Assembly (NCBI RefSeq): GCF_000424285.1
Contig: NZ_AUJP01000016.1
Span: 1 to 64,000, forward strand
Direction of reading: 5' to 3'
Length of the DNA stretch: 64,000 nucleotides
From: Butyrivibrio sp. MB2005
GTDB lineage: Bacteria; Bacillota; Clostridia; Lachnospirales; Lachnospiraceae
The position numbers and the translations under genes were made by a program. Shown piece after piece: positions 35,286 to 44,411 of the stretch. Under the pieces are notes generated by a model, which was given only the letters and a program-made list of their open reading frames with translations, searched no databases and was not told where the DNA came from. Every line of letters starts with the position of its first letter. The stretch's first letter is position 1.

Positions 35286-36371
35286 TTAATAATACTCCGC
35301 AGTTAGTAGAGCGTCGAAATCAAAGTCATTCACAATACGCATCATCTCCGAAAGCTCATGTTCAAACTGCTCATTACTTTTGACTTCATGTTCTCCGTTT
35401 GCAAAACACTCCGTCATATAACGATTAATCTCCGGCTTATAATGTGTATAATCCGCATAGTTACTAAGGTCTGTAACTATTTCCTCCTTGTTCTGAAAAT
35501 AAAACAGACGCACATTATCATACGACAAAAATTCGGATGCCGCAAATCTATATTGATTAAGGGTCGCTTCGAGGTGGTTCTCAGTTAAAACATTATTCCA
35601 GTATAGAATGCTGTAGGGCGGCACAAACACATAAAAAGTTGTCTCAGGATGAGCCTCGATAAAGGGCAAAATATTTTCCTCAAGATTTATCTTTGTCTGA
35701 GGTATCAAAAGACCCGGATCCATCTCCTCTTCAACTTTTTCCGGAGCCTCATATCCATGCATTACATAATTGATATTGTAATATTCCCCAGTCCACCAGC
35801 TGGCGTAGATTTCAGACATATTCGAAGGCCTTTTCTGAATATAAGGTCTGAAAATATACTCAAGGATAACGTCCTTATTCCAAAGATACTTCACATCATT
35901 AAGAACGTTCTTATCATAGAGATATTCCGGCAACGGATATTTTATCTCATCTGTAGCCGCAGTAAGAGTAGGAATATCCAGCACCATAAAAACAGCCTTA
36001 ACATCATTTGTCTGCCTTGCCAGGGTGCTATCGTCATACACTATACTAAGAATATTGTAATCATCCCTTGGATATGCGCCGCTATATGACAGCTTAAGAG
36101 TATTAAGCCCCATAAGCTCGCGGAAATCGTCCGTGTGAAAATTCACAGTCATTGATGAGCCTATTATGCAGCTGTCGTAGGTCATATTTCTGGCCATGCC
36201 GGGATTCTGGGAAAGCTGATTATCCACAACATAAGGAAACCCTGAAAGGGGCTTATGATAATGGAAAAAAGGATCCACATATATAACCAGCGCACTGATA
36301 ACTGCCAGCATAAGTGCCACAATCACCGCGAAGATAAGTATTAACTTTTTGGCAAATCCGTCTTTTTTCAT
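35286..36371 (-). CDS. SGNH-like accessory protein of an MBOAT acyltransferase system
   Basis: The 361-aa protein has an N-terminal membrane helix (LILIFAVIVALMLAVISALVIYVDPFFHYH) and a secreted-side domain starting YDSCIIGSSMTVNFHTDDF. GSSMT resembles the nucleophile block of DltD/AlgX-type proteins, and YADYTHYKPEINRYM near the end may carry the His. This type commonly accompanies MBOAT membrane O-acetyltransferases, and one is encoded 32 nt upstream. It probably helps to pass acetyl groups to glycan outside the cell. Its exact substrate is unknown. Confidence 0.82.
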   Translation of the reverse strand: MKKDGFAKKLILIFAVIVALMLAVISALVIYVDPFFHYHKPLSGFPYVVDNQLSQNPGMARNMTYDSCIIGSSMTVNFHTDDFRELMGLNTLKLSYSGAYPRDDYNILSIVYDDSTLARQTNDVKAVFMVLDIPTLTAATDEIKYPLPEYLYDKNVLNDVKYLWNKDVILEYIFRPYIQKRPSNMSEIYASWWTGEYYNINYVMHGYEAPEKVEEEMDPGLLIPQTKINLEENILPFIEAHPETTFYVFVPPYSILYWNNVLTENHLEATLNQYRFAASEFLSYDNVRLFYFQNKEEIVTDLSNYADYTHYKPEINRYMTECFANGEHEVKSNEQFEHELSEMMRIVNDFDFDALLTAEYY

Positions 36372-36403
36372 AAAACTCCGATAAAAATCGTATTTTCAAT
36401 GCA

Positions 36404-37846
36404 TCAGAAATTCACATACAGGAAGGTGCTGACTCTTCCAAGACTAAGGGTACACCATACAAAAAGTGCTGCCAAAAGCACCATGCATACCACCAAAAAG
36501 GCTCTGCTGCCGCCCTGCTCTGTTACAAGCTCATAGCGTTTTTCAAAGCCTGCAGCTAGTTCCTTTGCATTTTTTCCTGTAAACACAAGAAGGCATGAGA
36601 GAATCACAATAAACCACATGCACACATAGCCGCTCCAGCTATATCCGGGAATAGGCGTAACCTTAAGAACATACCATAGCTCATCCAGCTGAAAACACTC
36701 TGCCAGCTTAATACTTATCCTAAGGCCGCTCCAGGCAGCAGGTTCTACTATTTTCCCAAGAAGCGTAATAGCATCTGCTGCCGTTCTTGCTCTAAAGAAT
36801 ACCCATGCCGCTGAAACATAAATAAAAGTAAAGAACCTGCTCTTGAATTTGTCCGGCTTAACAACCCTTGTTATAACCATCATAACGCCGTGCATAAGCC
36901 CCCATATTATGAAGGTAAAGCCTGCACCATGCCAGATTCCGCTAAGAAAGAACACAATCAGAATATTAAGATATGTCCTCATGGTTCCCTGTCTGCTGCC
37001 TCCAAGGGGAATATAAACGTACTTCGTAAAAAACCTGGTGAGAGTTATGTGCCACCTATCCCAAAACTCTGCGATATTCCTTGCTTTATAAGGCGAGCTG
37101 AAATTGATTTCAAGATCCATACCGCACATTCTGCAAATACCCTCAGCCATATCGCAGTATCCGCTAAAATCAAAATAGAGCTGAAGTGAATAGCTAAGAG
37201 CCACAATGATGGCATCTATTGCCGTAAGAATCTGAATATTGGAATATCCGTAATCCGCCCCAAGTCCCAACGCATCTGAGATCAGGACCTTCTTGGCTAG
37301 GCCCAGTATAAAAAGCACCATTCCCATAAGGATATCCCTTGATGCTACTTTCTTTTTAATTAGGGAATTAAGCTCACCTGTAATCTTTTTGTAATCAGCA
37401 AGGGGGCCCTGCATTATCTTTGGAAAAAACAGAATGTAACTAAGATATTCAGAAAGTCTGAAACTTTCTACTTCCTTCTTTTTCAGCATCACAAGAAATG
37501 CTATCTGTTGGAAGGTGTAAAAGCTCACAGCCACCGGCATTACAATACTGCCGTTATATTTAAAAAAGCAAAGAAATAAAACATTTCCAAGAACTCCGGG
37601 AATCAGTGAAACGCCCTTTTTATCTATAAGATATCCCCAAAGCACATTCCAGATTATGCTCACAAAAAGAGCACCTATGCTTAATGCTCCGTAGCCTGCA
37701 AAAAACAGGACTGACATGGCAATAATCCAAAGGCGCATGATAACTTCGGCATTATCTCTCGTACTACAAAATCTCTGGATTAAATGTATTCCGAGAATAA
37801 ATACCGGCAAATATACAAATATGAATATGTAAGAATTAAAAGTCAT
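36404..37846 (-). CDS. MBOAT family membrane O-acyltransferase (AlgI-like)
   Basis: The 480-aa polytopic protein has the MBOAT features PVAVSFYTFQQIAFLV, YILFFPKIMQGPLADY, YSLQLYFDFSGYCDMAEGI, FWDRWHITLTRFFTKYVYIPLGG and the catalytic-histidine segment LSGIWHGAGFTFIIWGLMHG. Such proteins move acetyl groups across the membrane to exported polysaccharide. The next genes encode SGNH-type partners. The acceptor would be a glycan of this cluster. D-alanyl transfer (DltB) is unlikely because no dltA/C is present. Confidence 0.94.
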   Translation of the reverse strand: MTFNSYIFIFVYLPVFILGIHLIQRFCSTRDNAEVIMRLWIIAMSVLFFAGYGALSIGALFVSIIWNVLWGYLIDKKGVSLIPGVLGNVLFLCFFKYNGSIVMPVAVSFYTFQQIAFLVMLKKKEVESFRLSEYLSYILFFPKIMQGPLADYKKITGELNSLIKKKVASRDILMGMVLFILGLAKKVLISDALGLGADYGYSNIQILTAIDAIIVALSYSLQLYFDFSGYCDMAEGICRMCGMDLEINFSSPYKARNIAEFWDRWHITLTRFFTKYVYIPLGGSRQGTMRTYLNILIVFFLSGIWHGAGFTFIIWGLMHGVMMVITRVVKPDKFKSRFFTFIYVSAAWVFFRARTAADAITLLGKIVEPAAWSGLRISIKLAECFQLDELWYVLKVTPIPGYSWSGYVCMWFIVILSCLLVFTGKNAKELAAGFEKRYELVTEQGGSRAFLVVCMVLLAALFVWCTLSLGRVSTFLYVNF

Positions 37847-37851
37847 AGGAA

Positions 37852-38613
37852 TCAGTTTACCATCTTAGGGTCTTCGTAAATATTATATGCATCCACTTCT
37901 GCAATGAGAGTAAGTCCCATCTCCTCCAGGTCCACATCAATACTTCTGCCCTTGGGCATAACAATATATCTGCATTTAGTCTCTCTTGTTGCGGCAAGAA
38001 GCTCCTCTGCATTTATGGTCTCAACATTCTCATAAGCCTCATGAACAGCGTTGTAATATTTCCATGCAATAATATCTCTTCCGTAAGGCATCATGATATT
38101 CGTGTCGTACTGTCTTACAAAATGGACAAGCTCCTCAGGGAAAACCGCTCTTACTCTGGGCTCACCCTCCTTGGGCGATATAACATCACAGACATCGATA
38201 GCAACCTGCGGTATATGATAAAGATTCTCAGCTCTTTGCATATACTGATTTTTATAAACAATGCTGCCGCAAAGAATGATAAGAGCGCTGACAACAACCG
38301 TGCCAATCCTTCTGTGAGAAGCAAAAAGCTTACAGCCCGCATAGGCGATGCACACTCCCATAGGAAGAAGCCACAGTATCCTGTAATAGGTATCTGCCCC
38401 ATCATCCAAGATTGCAACATAAGCTATTCTGGTAAAGGGCACAAAAAAGCCAAGAAGCACGATGAGCGGCGCAATCCCGATCACCATCTTTTTCCTGTAA
38501 TCTTTCTCTGCTATAAGGAGATATATTAGAGCAGCCGCAAAAAGGACCAGCATAAAGCCGTTTCCTCCGTACTGCTTAAATATCACCCAGCTTTCCATAA
38601 AAATTCCGTACAT
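37852..38613 (-). CDS. membrane protein, possible C-terminal half of a split polytopic protein
   Basis: The 253-aa protein has about four membrane helices in the first 135 residues, containing ADTYYRILWLLPMGVCIAYAG, and a soluble C-terminal domain (about 140-253) of alternating strands ending DLEEMGLTLIAEVDAYNIYEDP. A proper GAGG site lies 5 nt before the ATG, which starts 8 nt after the previous stop. The content looks like the natural continuation of the upstream 406-aa protein, and the pair may together make one glycan-modifying enzyme. No family name assigned. Confidence 0.75.
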   Translation of the reverse strand: MYGIFMESWVIFKQYGGNGFMLVLFAAALIYLLIAEKDYRKKMVIGIAPLIVLLGFFVPFTRIAYVAILDDGADTYYRILWLLPMGVCIAYAGCKLFASHRRIGTVVVSALIILCGSIVYKNQYMQRAENLYHIPQVAIDVCDVISPKEGEPRVRAVFPEELVHFVRQYDTNIMMPYGRDIIAWKYYNAVHEAYENVETINAEELLAATRETKCRYIVMPKGRSIDVDLEEMGLTLIAEVDAYNIYEDPKMVN

Positions 38614-38621
38614 AATAACCT

Positions 38622-39842
38622 CTACATAGATTTATATACCAGCAGATATATCACGCTGGGAATTATTGAAAGGGCCGCCTTAACGATGACCTTAAAATCT
38701 ATTGTGTAAATAAGTAAAAGGAAGGTCAAAAGTGCTGTAAAGCCGCATGCAAACATGATTCCCATGGAGCTCATGATTCCTGCGCACATATTGACCATAA
38801 AAAGGATCACCCATGAACAGTTTCTGATAACCCTTGTTCCGCCTGCTGTCTCTTCCTTCCACAGATATCCGGGCTTTCTGCAATCATCAAACATCCATAA
38901 AAACAGCCACAAAATAAGCGGAATGATAAAATTGGAAACCATGGCTTTACCCTGCCAGGTACGCATCATAAGAAAGGTCTCTGCAGTATAAATGGAAGTA
39001 TTTCCAAACATGATAAAAAGAGACATAAATATCATGAAAATCGGAACCATCGCCTGCTTACCGGCAAGAAGGATTCTTCCGATCTCAAGATATATAAGAT
39101 AAACCAGTGGCAAAAGCACAAGGGGCATAATGGAATGGCATACGATAGTCGCATGCACTCCGCTAACCTTGGCGATAAATGCTTCCCACATGGTAAATAC
39201 AGCCATTGCGTGTCTAAGATCAAGGCTTGTGGAGCTTCCCGTATAAGGAAGGATTGTATTCATAACCCCGGCCTGCTGTGCAAGAAGAGATTCAACTACA
39301 TAATAAGCATCATCTCCGTCAAAGGGTGCCATAAATACTGCCATAAATAACTGGAACAATACTATAAGAAAAAAGATTCCCCAGAAAACATAGCTCTCAA
39401 GGCTGTACTGAACCTTCATCACCCTCACATCAGTTCTTGGGCTTATAAGAGCTGAAGGATCTGCCTTCTCTTCACCGGGAAAGGTAAGCTTCATGAAGGT
39501 ATGAATTCTGCCTCCCCTGAAATCCTCAGAAAATCTTGGCACGTAGCCATCGCGGACTTTTTTCCTGACTCTCTTTGCTGTTAAAAATACACCTAAAGCA
39601 GAAAGCAGAATCTCGCAGGCTCCAAAAACACGTACGCACATCTTAAAAGCGCCGTACTTTAACAAAATCATACAGGGAATAGATACTACCTCAAACACAG
39701 CAAAAGAAAGGATAAAACCGCATAAAAAGGTTATCCCAATGGTCTTTTTTGTGTAAGGAAGCAGTCCCTGCAAAAGAAGTCCCATGCACATCGGTATAAT
39801 AAAAAGCCATAATATTAGAGCAAGAACCGAAAGCACAATCAT
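38622..39842 (-). CDS. polytopic membrane protein, GT-C-like, possible N-terminal half of a split protein
   Basis: The 406-aa protein has about ten membrane helices and a cytoplasmic loop near residues 90-140. The extracytoplasmic loop FMAPFDGDDAYYVVESLLAQ carries a D-DD acidic cluster like the active loop of GT-C glycosyltransferases. It ends abruptly in a membrane helix (PSVIYLLVYKSM). It overlaps nothing and begins 3 nt after udk. Function likely lies in surface glycan modification, inferred from context and the acidic loop only. Confidence 0.75.
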   Translation of the reverse strand: MIVLSVLALILWLFIIPMCMGLLLQGLLPYTKKTIGITFLCGFILSFAVFEVVSIPCMILLKYGAFKMCVRVFGACEILLSALGVFLTAKRVRKKVRDGYVPRFSEDFRGGRIHTFMKLTFPGEEKADPSALISPRTDVRVMKVQYSLESYVFWGIFFLIVLFQLFMAVFMAPFDGDDAYYVVESLLAQQAGVMNTILPYTGSSTSLDLRHAMAVFTMWEAFIAKVSGVHATIVCHSIMPLVLLPLVYLIYLEIGRILLAGKQAMVPIFMIFMSLFIMFGNTSIYTAETFLMMRTWQGKAMVSNFIIPLILWLFLWMFDDCRKPGYLWKEETAGGTRVIRNCSWVILFMVNMCAGIMSSMGIMFACGFTALLTFLLLIYTIDFKVIVKAALSIIPSVIYLLVYKSM

Positions 39843-39844
39843 CC

Positions 39845-40471
39845 TCAGCGTACCTCCTCCCTGAGCATGGCCTGAAGATGTTCAGTAAAGATATTGATTC
39901 CTGTAAGATTCTCGCCGCCTCTGGGAATAATAAGATCGGCATATTTCTTACTGGGCTCAATGAACTGTTCATGCATAGGTTTAACAGTTTCGCCATACTG
40001 TGTAAGAACAGAGTCTACACTTCTGGCTCTCTCGATAGTATCTCTTCTGATACGTCTCATAAGTCTCTCATCCGCATCAGTATCAACAAAGACCTTAACG
40101 TCCATAAGGTCTCTAAGCTCTTTATTTTCAAGAATAAGGATTCCCTCAAGCAGAATTACGGGCTTTGGAACCACGTGAATAGTTTGCTCTGATCTGTTGT
40201 GAATAGCATAGTCATATACCGGGATATCAATCTCCTCGCCTCTCTTAAGCTTTTTCACATCCTCTATAAGAAGCTCTGTATCAAAAGAAGAGGGGTGGTC
40301 ATAGTTAAGTCTGCTTCTCTCATCATAAGAAAGGTCGTTATGAGCCTTATAATATGAATCGTGGCTTATAACAACAATATCATCACCAAACTTCTCTCTG
40401 ATCCTGTTGACGATGGTGGTCTTCCCCGAAGCTGATCCTCCCGCAATTCCTACTACACAAACTTTAGCCAT
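39845..40471 (-). CDS. udk: uridine kinase
   Basis: Udk phosphorylates uridine and cytidine in pyrimidine salvage. The 208-aa protein begins MAKVCVVGIAGGSASGKTT with the P-loop at 11-19, then DSYYK, NYDHPSSFD, EGILIL and RRIRRDTIERARS. The family length is normal. It is placed 2 nt from a GT-C-like gene and 21 nt from an SGNH gene on the same strand. Its presence inside a surface-glycan run is unusual but may link to UDP-sugar supply. Confidence 0.95.
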   Translation of the reverse strand: MAKVCVVGIAGGSASGKTTIVNRIREKFGDDIVVISHDSYYKAHNDLSYDERSRLNYDHPSSFDTELLIEDVKKLKRGEEIDIPVYDYAIHNRSEQTIHVVPKPVILLEGILILENKELRDLMDVKVFVDTDADERLMRRIRRDTIERARSVDSVLTQYGETVKPMHEQFIEPSKKYADLIIPRGGENLTGINIFTEHLQAMLREEVR

Positions 40472-40491
40472 TTATTCTTTCCTTTCTAAAA

Positions 40492-41997
40492 TCATTTTGT
40501 GGAAACATATTCTGTCTGCTCTGGTTCATAATACAGATGGGTAAGTATCTCTCCACTATTATTATCATATATCAAAATCTGAATATCTTCATCATAATGA
40601 GTATCATCATATAAATAGTTCACTTCCTCATCACTTGAAGGATATAGAAGCCTGAAATTCTTCTCAATTGGAATATACGTAAGCTCTCCCATGGCTGTGG
40701 CGGCATTTTCTATGGTTTCCATGCCGCAGGCCTCATATTTACCATAAGTCGCATCCTTTATCAGGATATAAGGGCCTTCCGTGGCTGCTGCCCTCTCTAT
40801 TCCATCAGACCCTGAAAGCCTTGAAATAAGGTGCTTAATGCCCTCATCATGAAAAGCTTCTGACTCAGTATTTACATAAACAATGCTGCTGACATCATCC
40901 CTCATAAGAAGATTGAGCTCACATCTGATATCATTTCCGGAAAGCAGCATGTCGTCTAACTCTTCATGAAAATCTGCCGCAAGCTCATCCCACTTGGAAT
41001 AGTCGCCATCTCCTCTGTGATCTGCAAGATCCGCATTCTGGCTAAACCACTCTCCGATACGATTTGTGACCTTGGCTGCTCCGTTAACATTGAGGTGTCC
41101 GTGGTCGTTAAGGTCTGTAGCCTCGTCAATGATGCCATCTTCCTTAAGCATATTGATGCAGGGAACGCCATATCTTTCGGCTACAGCTTCAGCAGTATTA
41201 GCCGCAATCTGATCCTTGGTCTCAGCTGAAAAAGGCAGGTAAGTCACAAGAATACCTATTCCGTCTCTCTGGCACTCATCGATAATCTTCATCAGATACT
41301 CTTCGCCGACTGTGTGCTCATCAAGGACCTGCCCCTCCTCACACTGAGGATATTCATCCACGTCGGTTTTTACGAGATATCGCATCTCGGCGCCCATGGC
41401 TGAATTGGTAGTCATAGTACCTGTAAGCCTCTTAAAATCGCTGCCCTCAAGCTCCTTCCACCTGTCATGATAAACGATGAAGTTAAAAAGGAACTGATTC
41501 TTTATATCCTTATCCTCTATAAGATCGTTTATGGCTGCTATCTTGAGTCTGCTTAGGGGATATGCATCCATATTAAGATGGAGCTGCTCTATGGATGTCT
41601 TACGCTCATCCTCCGGCGTATCCTCATAGCATTTATCAAGATACTTATAGTTTTTCTCAAGCATGTAGGCATCAACCACCACGTAATCAGGCTTACAATA
41701 CTGAAGCGCCCTTAAAAGCTGCCAATAGCTCTCCTGCAAAAGACTTCCGTGTCCGCCAAGATTATATGATGTAATACCGTAATTCTCATAAAGTACCAGC
41801 GGATTGATACCATTTATCACATGGGATGATCCTATAAAAAGAACATCAAGATGATCTGCCTTTGCCTCCTCAAAAAAGGCTGCATTTTTTTCATAGCTGG
41901 ATTTTCTCTCTGTGACAAGCATTGCTGCAAAAACAGCACCTGCAAGAATAATCAAAAAAATAACTGTGCTGACAAGCAAGCGGGGTCCTTTTTTCAT
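40492..41997 (-). CDS. membrane-anchored SGNH-like protein with a C-terminal extension
   Basis: The protein of about 501 aa (ATG at 41997, AAGGAG 10 nt upstream) has a signal anchor (LLVSTVIFLIILAGAVFAAML). Its SGNH-like domain contains DVLFIGSSHVINGINPL, with the putative nucleophile in GSSH, and ends with DLNDHGHLNVNGAAKVTNRIGEW. A further 170 residues (from about 330) are mixed alpha/beta, possibly repeating a domain pattern (SSIVYVNTESEAFHDEGIKHLI). It likely works with the MBOAT system or as a glycan esterase. Confidence 0.8.
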   Translation of the reverse strand: MKKGPRLLVSTVIFLIILAGAVFAAMLVTERKSSYEKNAAFFEEAKADHLDVLFIGSSHVINGINPLVLYENYGITSYNLGGHGSLLQESYWQLLRALQYCKPDYVVVDAYMLEKNYKYLDKCYEDTPEDERKTSIEQLHLNMDAYPLSRLKIAAINDLIEDKDIKNQFLFNFIVYHDRWKELEGSDFKRLTGTMTTNSAMGAEMRYLVKTDVDEYPQCEEGQVLDEHTVGEEYLMKIIDECQRDGIGILVTYLPFSAETKDQIAANTAEAVAERYGVPCINMLKEDGIIDEATDLNDHGHLNVNGAAKVTNRIGEWFSQNADLADHRGDGDYSKWDELAADFHEELDDMLLSGNDIRCELNLLMRDDVSSIVYVNTESEAFHDEGIKHLISRLSGSDGIERAAATEGPYILIKDATYGKYEACGMETIENAATAMGELTYIPIEKNFRLLYPSSDEEVNYLYDDTHYDEDIQILIYDNNSGEILTHLYYEPEQTEYVSTK

Positions 41998-42016
41998 CAA
42001 AAAGACTCTCCTTCCT

Positions 42017-42058
42017 AAAAAATGAGCTTCAGGTTATTACTAAATACCCTGAAGCCCA
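42017..42058 (-). terminator. terminator after the SGNH lipoprotein gene
   Basis: On the minus strand GCTTCAGG and CCTGAAGC form the outer stem, with more pairing inside, followed by CATTTTTTAGG. The T-run lies next to the ribosome site of the downstream SGNH-like gene. Confidence 0.85.
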
Positions 42059-42083
42059 TTATATCGCATAATTATATTAGTTG

Positions 42084-43262
42084 TTAATTATTATAAGTAA
42101 ATGAATTAATCTCAATGTATGGAAGCTCTGCATCATCGCGTCCAAGAGATTTGTTCAGGAAATGTGCCAAAACCGTGGCATAGACCTGTCTGCCAACCTC
42201 TTTGTAATGAAGTCCGTCAGCGAGATAATCCTCAAAAGTAGTAATCTTCAGATCAAAATATGTAGCATACATAGTATCAAGGTAGAAATAGCCATTATCC
42301 TCGCAAAGGTTCCTTGATATATCCGCATACTCCGCAAGAGTACCTATTCCCTTACTTACCGTGTAGCTGTCTCCAATAACATATCCGTCAGCACCATACC
42401 AGATACAATATGAAGGGCTGCAGATGATGAATTTTGCCTTAGGGCTTATGGAACTTAAAATATCACAACCCTTATTAAGAGCGCCTCTGAAGGAGTGAAT
42501 ATCAAAGGGCTCCCCCTCAGTACTTAAATCCTTACCATTGATGTAATCGTTTGCACCGTATTCTATAACATAGAAATCAACATTGGCAGGATTAACCTTG
42601 TGATAATCCTCAGCTGCAGATGTATTATTCATAAATGAATCATCCGGGAGCTGTCCTGCAAGAGCATAGCAAATGCCTACAAAGCATGAATCATTGATAT
42701 CCTGTGGAAGATCACTGGCACCTCTCTCTATGGAAGCACAGGTTCCACCGATTCCAAGGTTGTAAACTCGTACATCATCACCCATAAGCGCTCTGGTATA
42801 TGCAGGGATCTCACTTCCTGTATCTCTGGCATTGTCAAACTGGCTGTCACCAAGAAAAACAATATCGATAGTGTTATCCTCCGGAACAGCCGCCTCTGTC
42901 TGTGCCTCAGCTTCTGCTGATGCGGCTGCGGCTGCATCTGCTTCTGCATCCTTCTGAAGAACATCAACAGGCTGTGTTATCACTTCTTCTGCAATCTCAG
43001 GCTCAACTATATCATCCGGATTAAATGAAGCTGCTACGGAAGAAGCATCACCTGAAGAATTCTCAGCATCTGCATTCTCAGTAGATGACTCTGCGCTGTT
43101 TGCATCATTCGCACCGGCATCTTCAGTGCCAGTTACATTCTCCTCAGAAGCTTCTGTCTGTGCCTTATTAGCATTGTTTTTGGCAGATAATACTGCTTCC
43201 TTTGAGCATCCGGCAGAAAATACCAACATAAGTGTCATGGCAAGTGCCAGCTTCTTTTTCAT
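42084..43262 (-). CDS. SGNH/GDSL hydrolase lipoprotein
   Basis: The 392-aa protein has a lipoprotein signal peptide with lipobox FSAGC (C19), a long Ala/Glu/Asn-rich linker to about residue 130, then a complete SGNH domain. The nucleophile block is IVFLGDSQFDN (S140), the oxyanion Gly is in NLGIGG, the GxND block is EYGANDY (N238), and the DxxH pair is LADGLHY (D349, H352). All catalytic residues are present, unlike the SGNH-like protein at 34286. It probably removes acetyl groups from a wall or capsule glycan. It has its own promoter and terminator. Confidence 0.9.
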   Translation of the reverse strand: MKKKLALAMTLMLVFSAGCSKEAVLSAKNNANKAQTEASEENVTGTEDAGANDANSAESSTENADAENSSGDASSVAASFNPDDIVEPEIAEEVITQPVDVLQKDAEADAAAAASAEAEAQTEAAVPEDNTIDIVFLGDSQFDNARDTGSEIPAYTRALMGDDVRVYNLGIGGTCASIERGASDLPQDINDSCFVGICYALAGQLPDDSFMNNTSAAEDYHKVNPANVDFYVIEYGANDYINGKDLSTEGEPFDIHSFRGALNKGCDILSSISPKAKFIICSPSYCIWYGADGYVIGDSYTVSKGIGTLAEYADISRNLCEDNGYFYLDTMYATYFDLKITTFEDYLADGLHYKEVGRQVYATVLAHFLNKSLGRDDAELPYIEINSFTYNN

Positions 43263-43307
43263 AAAAAACTCCTCTCAGTAAGTCAGTCAAAATTAATTAT
43301 CCTTTTG

Positions 43308-43368
43308 ATAATATCATGTATTTAATTATTTTAAAGGAAAGCTTAAGAATCTTAAGATAATCTTAAGA
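43308..43368 (-). promoter_or_regulatory. regulated promoter of the SGNH lipoprotein gene with three TTAAGA repeats
   Basis: TGATATTAT is an extended -10 (43308-43316 on the minus strand) with a poor -35. Directly upstream the hexamer TTAAGA, each copy part of CTTAAG, occurs at 43343, 43352 and 43363. Repeats of this size and spacing next to a weak -35 are typical of response-regulator or other activator sites. Confidence 0.5.
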
Positions 43369-43404
43369 TTGTGGTCACAGTAAATTCAAAATAAAAAATC
43401 CCAT

Positions 43405-43452
43405 AAAAATGCCCTCTTTTCCGGTTTTCTCAGATAAAGAGGGCATATTTTT
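43405..43452. terminator. terminator after the DPM-like glycosyltransferase gene
   Basis: ATGCCCTCTTT pairs with AAAGAGGGCAT around a 15-nt loop, with A/T runs on both sides (TTTTT on both strands). Confidence 0.85.
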
Positions 43453-43453
43453 G

Positions 43454-44398
43454 TCAAGATTTTTTTAGCTTTTCCTTTTTTTCGGAATGAAGGCTTATGA
43501 GCCTCATCTCAAATTCTCTTCGGTGATTTATTGTCATGTTATTGAGCATCAGTCCCGAGAATATCGAAAGCAGCGCAGCCATCATAACAAAGCCGCATAC
43601 GATAAGAGTAGGGAATCTCTCAACCAATCCTGTTTCAATATAAGAAATAAGGATCGGAATAAAGAAAGCAATTGAAACAACGGCGAAAATCGCAGCAAGG
43701 ATTGAGAAAAAGCCCATGGGCTTATAATCTCTGTAAAGTCTTGCAATTGTCATAAGCACGCGCATACCGTCAGAATAGGTGTTGAGCTTGGACTCGGAGC
43801 CCTCCGGACGATCACGGAACTCTATGATGTAGTTCTCTATCTGCATGTGATTGTTAACAGCATGAATTGTCATCTCGGTTTCAATCTCGAAGCCTGTGGA
43901 CAAAACAGGGAATGTCTTTGCAAATTCGTAACTAAATGCACGAAATCCCGTCATAACATCTCTGATATCACAATCAAAAAGCTTATTTATACTGCCTCTT
44001 ACAAGACTGTTTCCAAAATTGTGGAAAGGTCTCTTGTTCTCGGTGAAATATGTTGATGAAAGTCTGTCTCCCACAACCATGTCAGCGTTTTTATTAAGTA
44101 CAAGTTCGCACATTCCGGGAGCTGAATCCATAGGATAGGTATCGTCTCCGTCTACCATGATATAACACTCTGCATCTATCTCACGGAACATTCTGCGGAT
44201 TACATTCCCTTTTCCCTGCACATACTCATGTCTTACGATGGCGCCTGCTGCCTTTGAAATCTCTGCAGTTCTGTCCGATGAATTGTTATCATATACATAA
44301 ATAACCGCATCAGGCAGGGCTGCCTTTGAGTCCTTAATAACCTTCTCAATTGTCTGCTCTTCGTTGTAGCAGGGGATTAAAACCGCAATCTTATCCAT
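43454..44398 (-). CDS. dolichyl-phosphate-mannose-synthase-like GT2 with two membrane helices
   Basis: From the ATG at 44398 (GGAAGG upstream) the protein is about 314 aa: MDKIAVLIPCYNEEQTIEKVI, then VYDNNSSDRTAEIS, MVDGDDTYPMD (DxD) and FRDRPEGSESKLNTYSDG. Two C-terminal membrane helices follow (FFSILAAIFAVVSIAFFIPILI and TLIVCGFVMMAALLSIFSGLM). It likely forms a polyprenyl-phosphate sugar. The start at 44431 is rejected since it overlaps the upstream gene. It follows a large membrane protein gene by 13 nt. Confidence 0.9.
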   Translation of the reverse strand: MDKIAVLIPCYNEEQTIEKVIKDSKAALPDAVIYVYDNNSSDRTAEISKAAGAIVRHEYVQGKGNVIRRMFREIDAECYIMVDGDDTYPMDSAPGMCELVLNKNADMVVGDRLSSTYFTENKRPFHNFGNSLVRGSINKLFDCDIRDVMTGFRAFSYEFAKTFPVLSTGFEIETEMTIHAVNNHMQIENYIIEFRDRPEGSESKLNTYSDGMRVLMTIARLYRDYKPMGFFSILAAIFAVVSIAFFIPILISYIETGLVERFPTLIVCGFVMMAALLSIFSGLMLNNMTINHRREFEMRLISLHSEKKEKLKKS

Positions 44399-44411
44399 CA
44401 CTTTACCTTCC

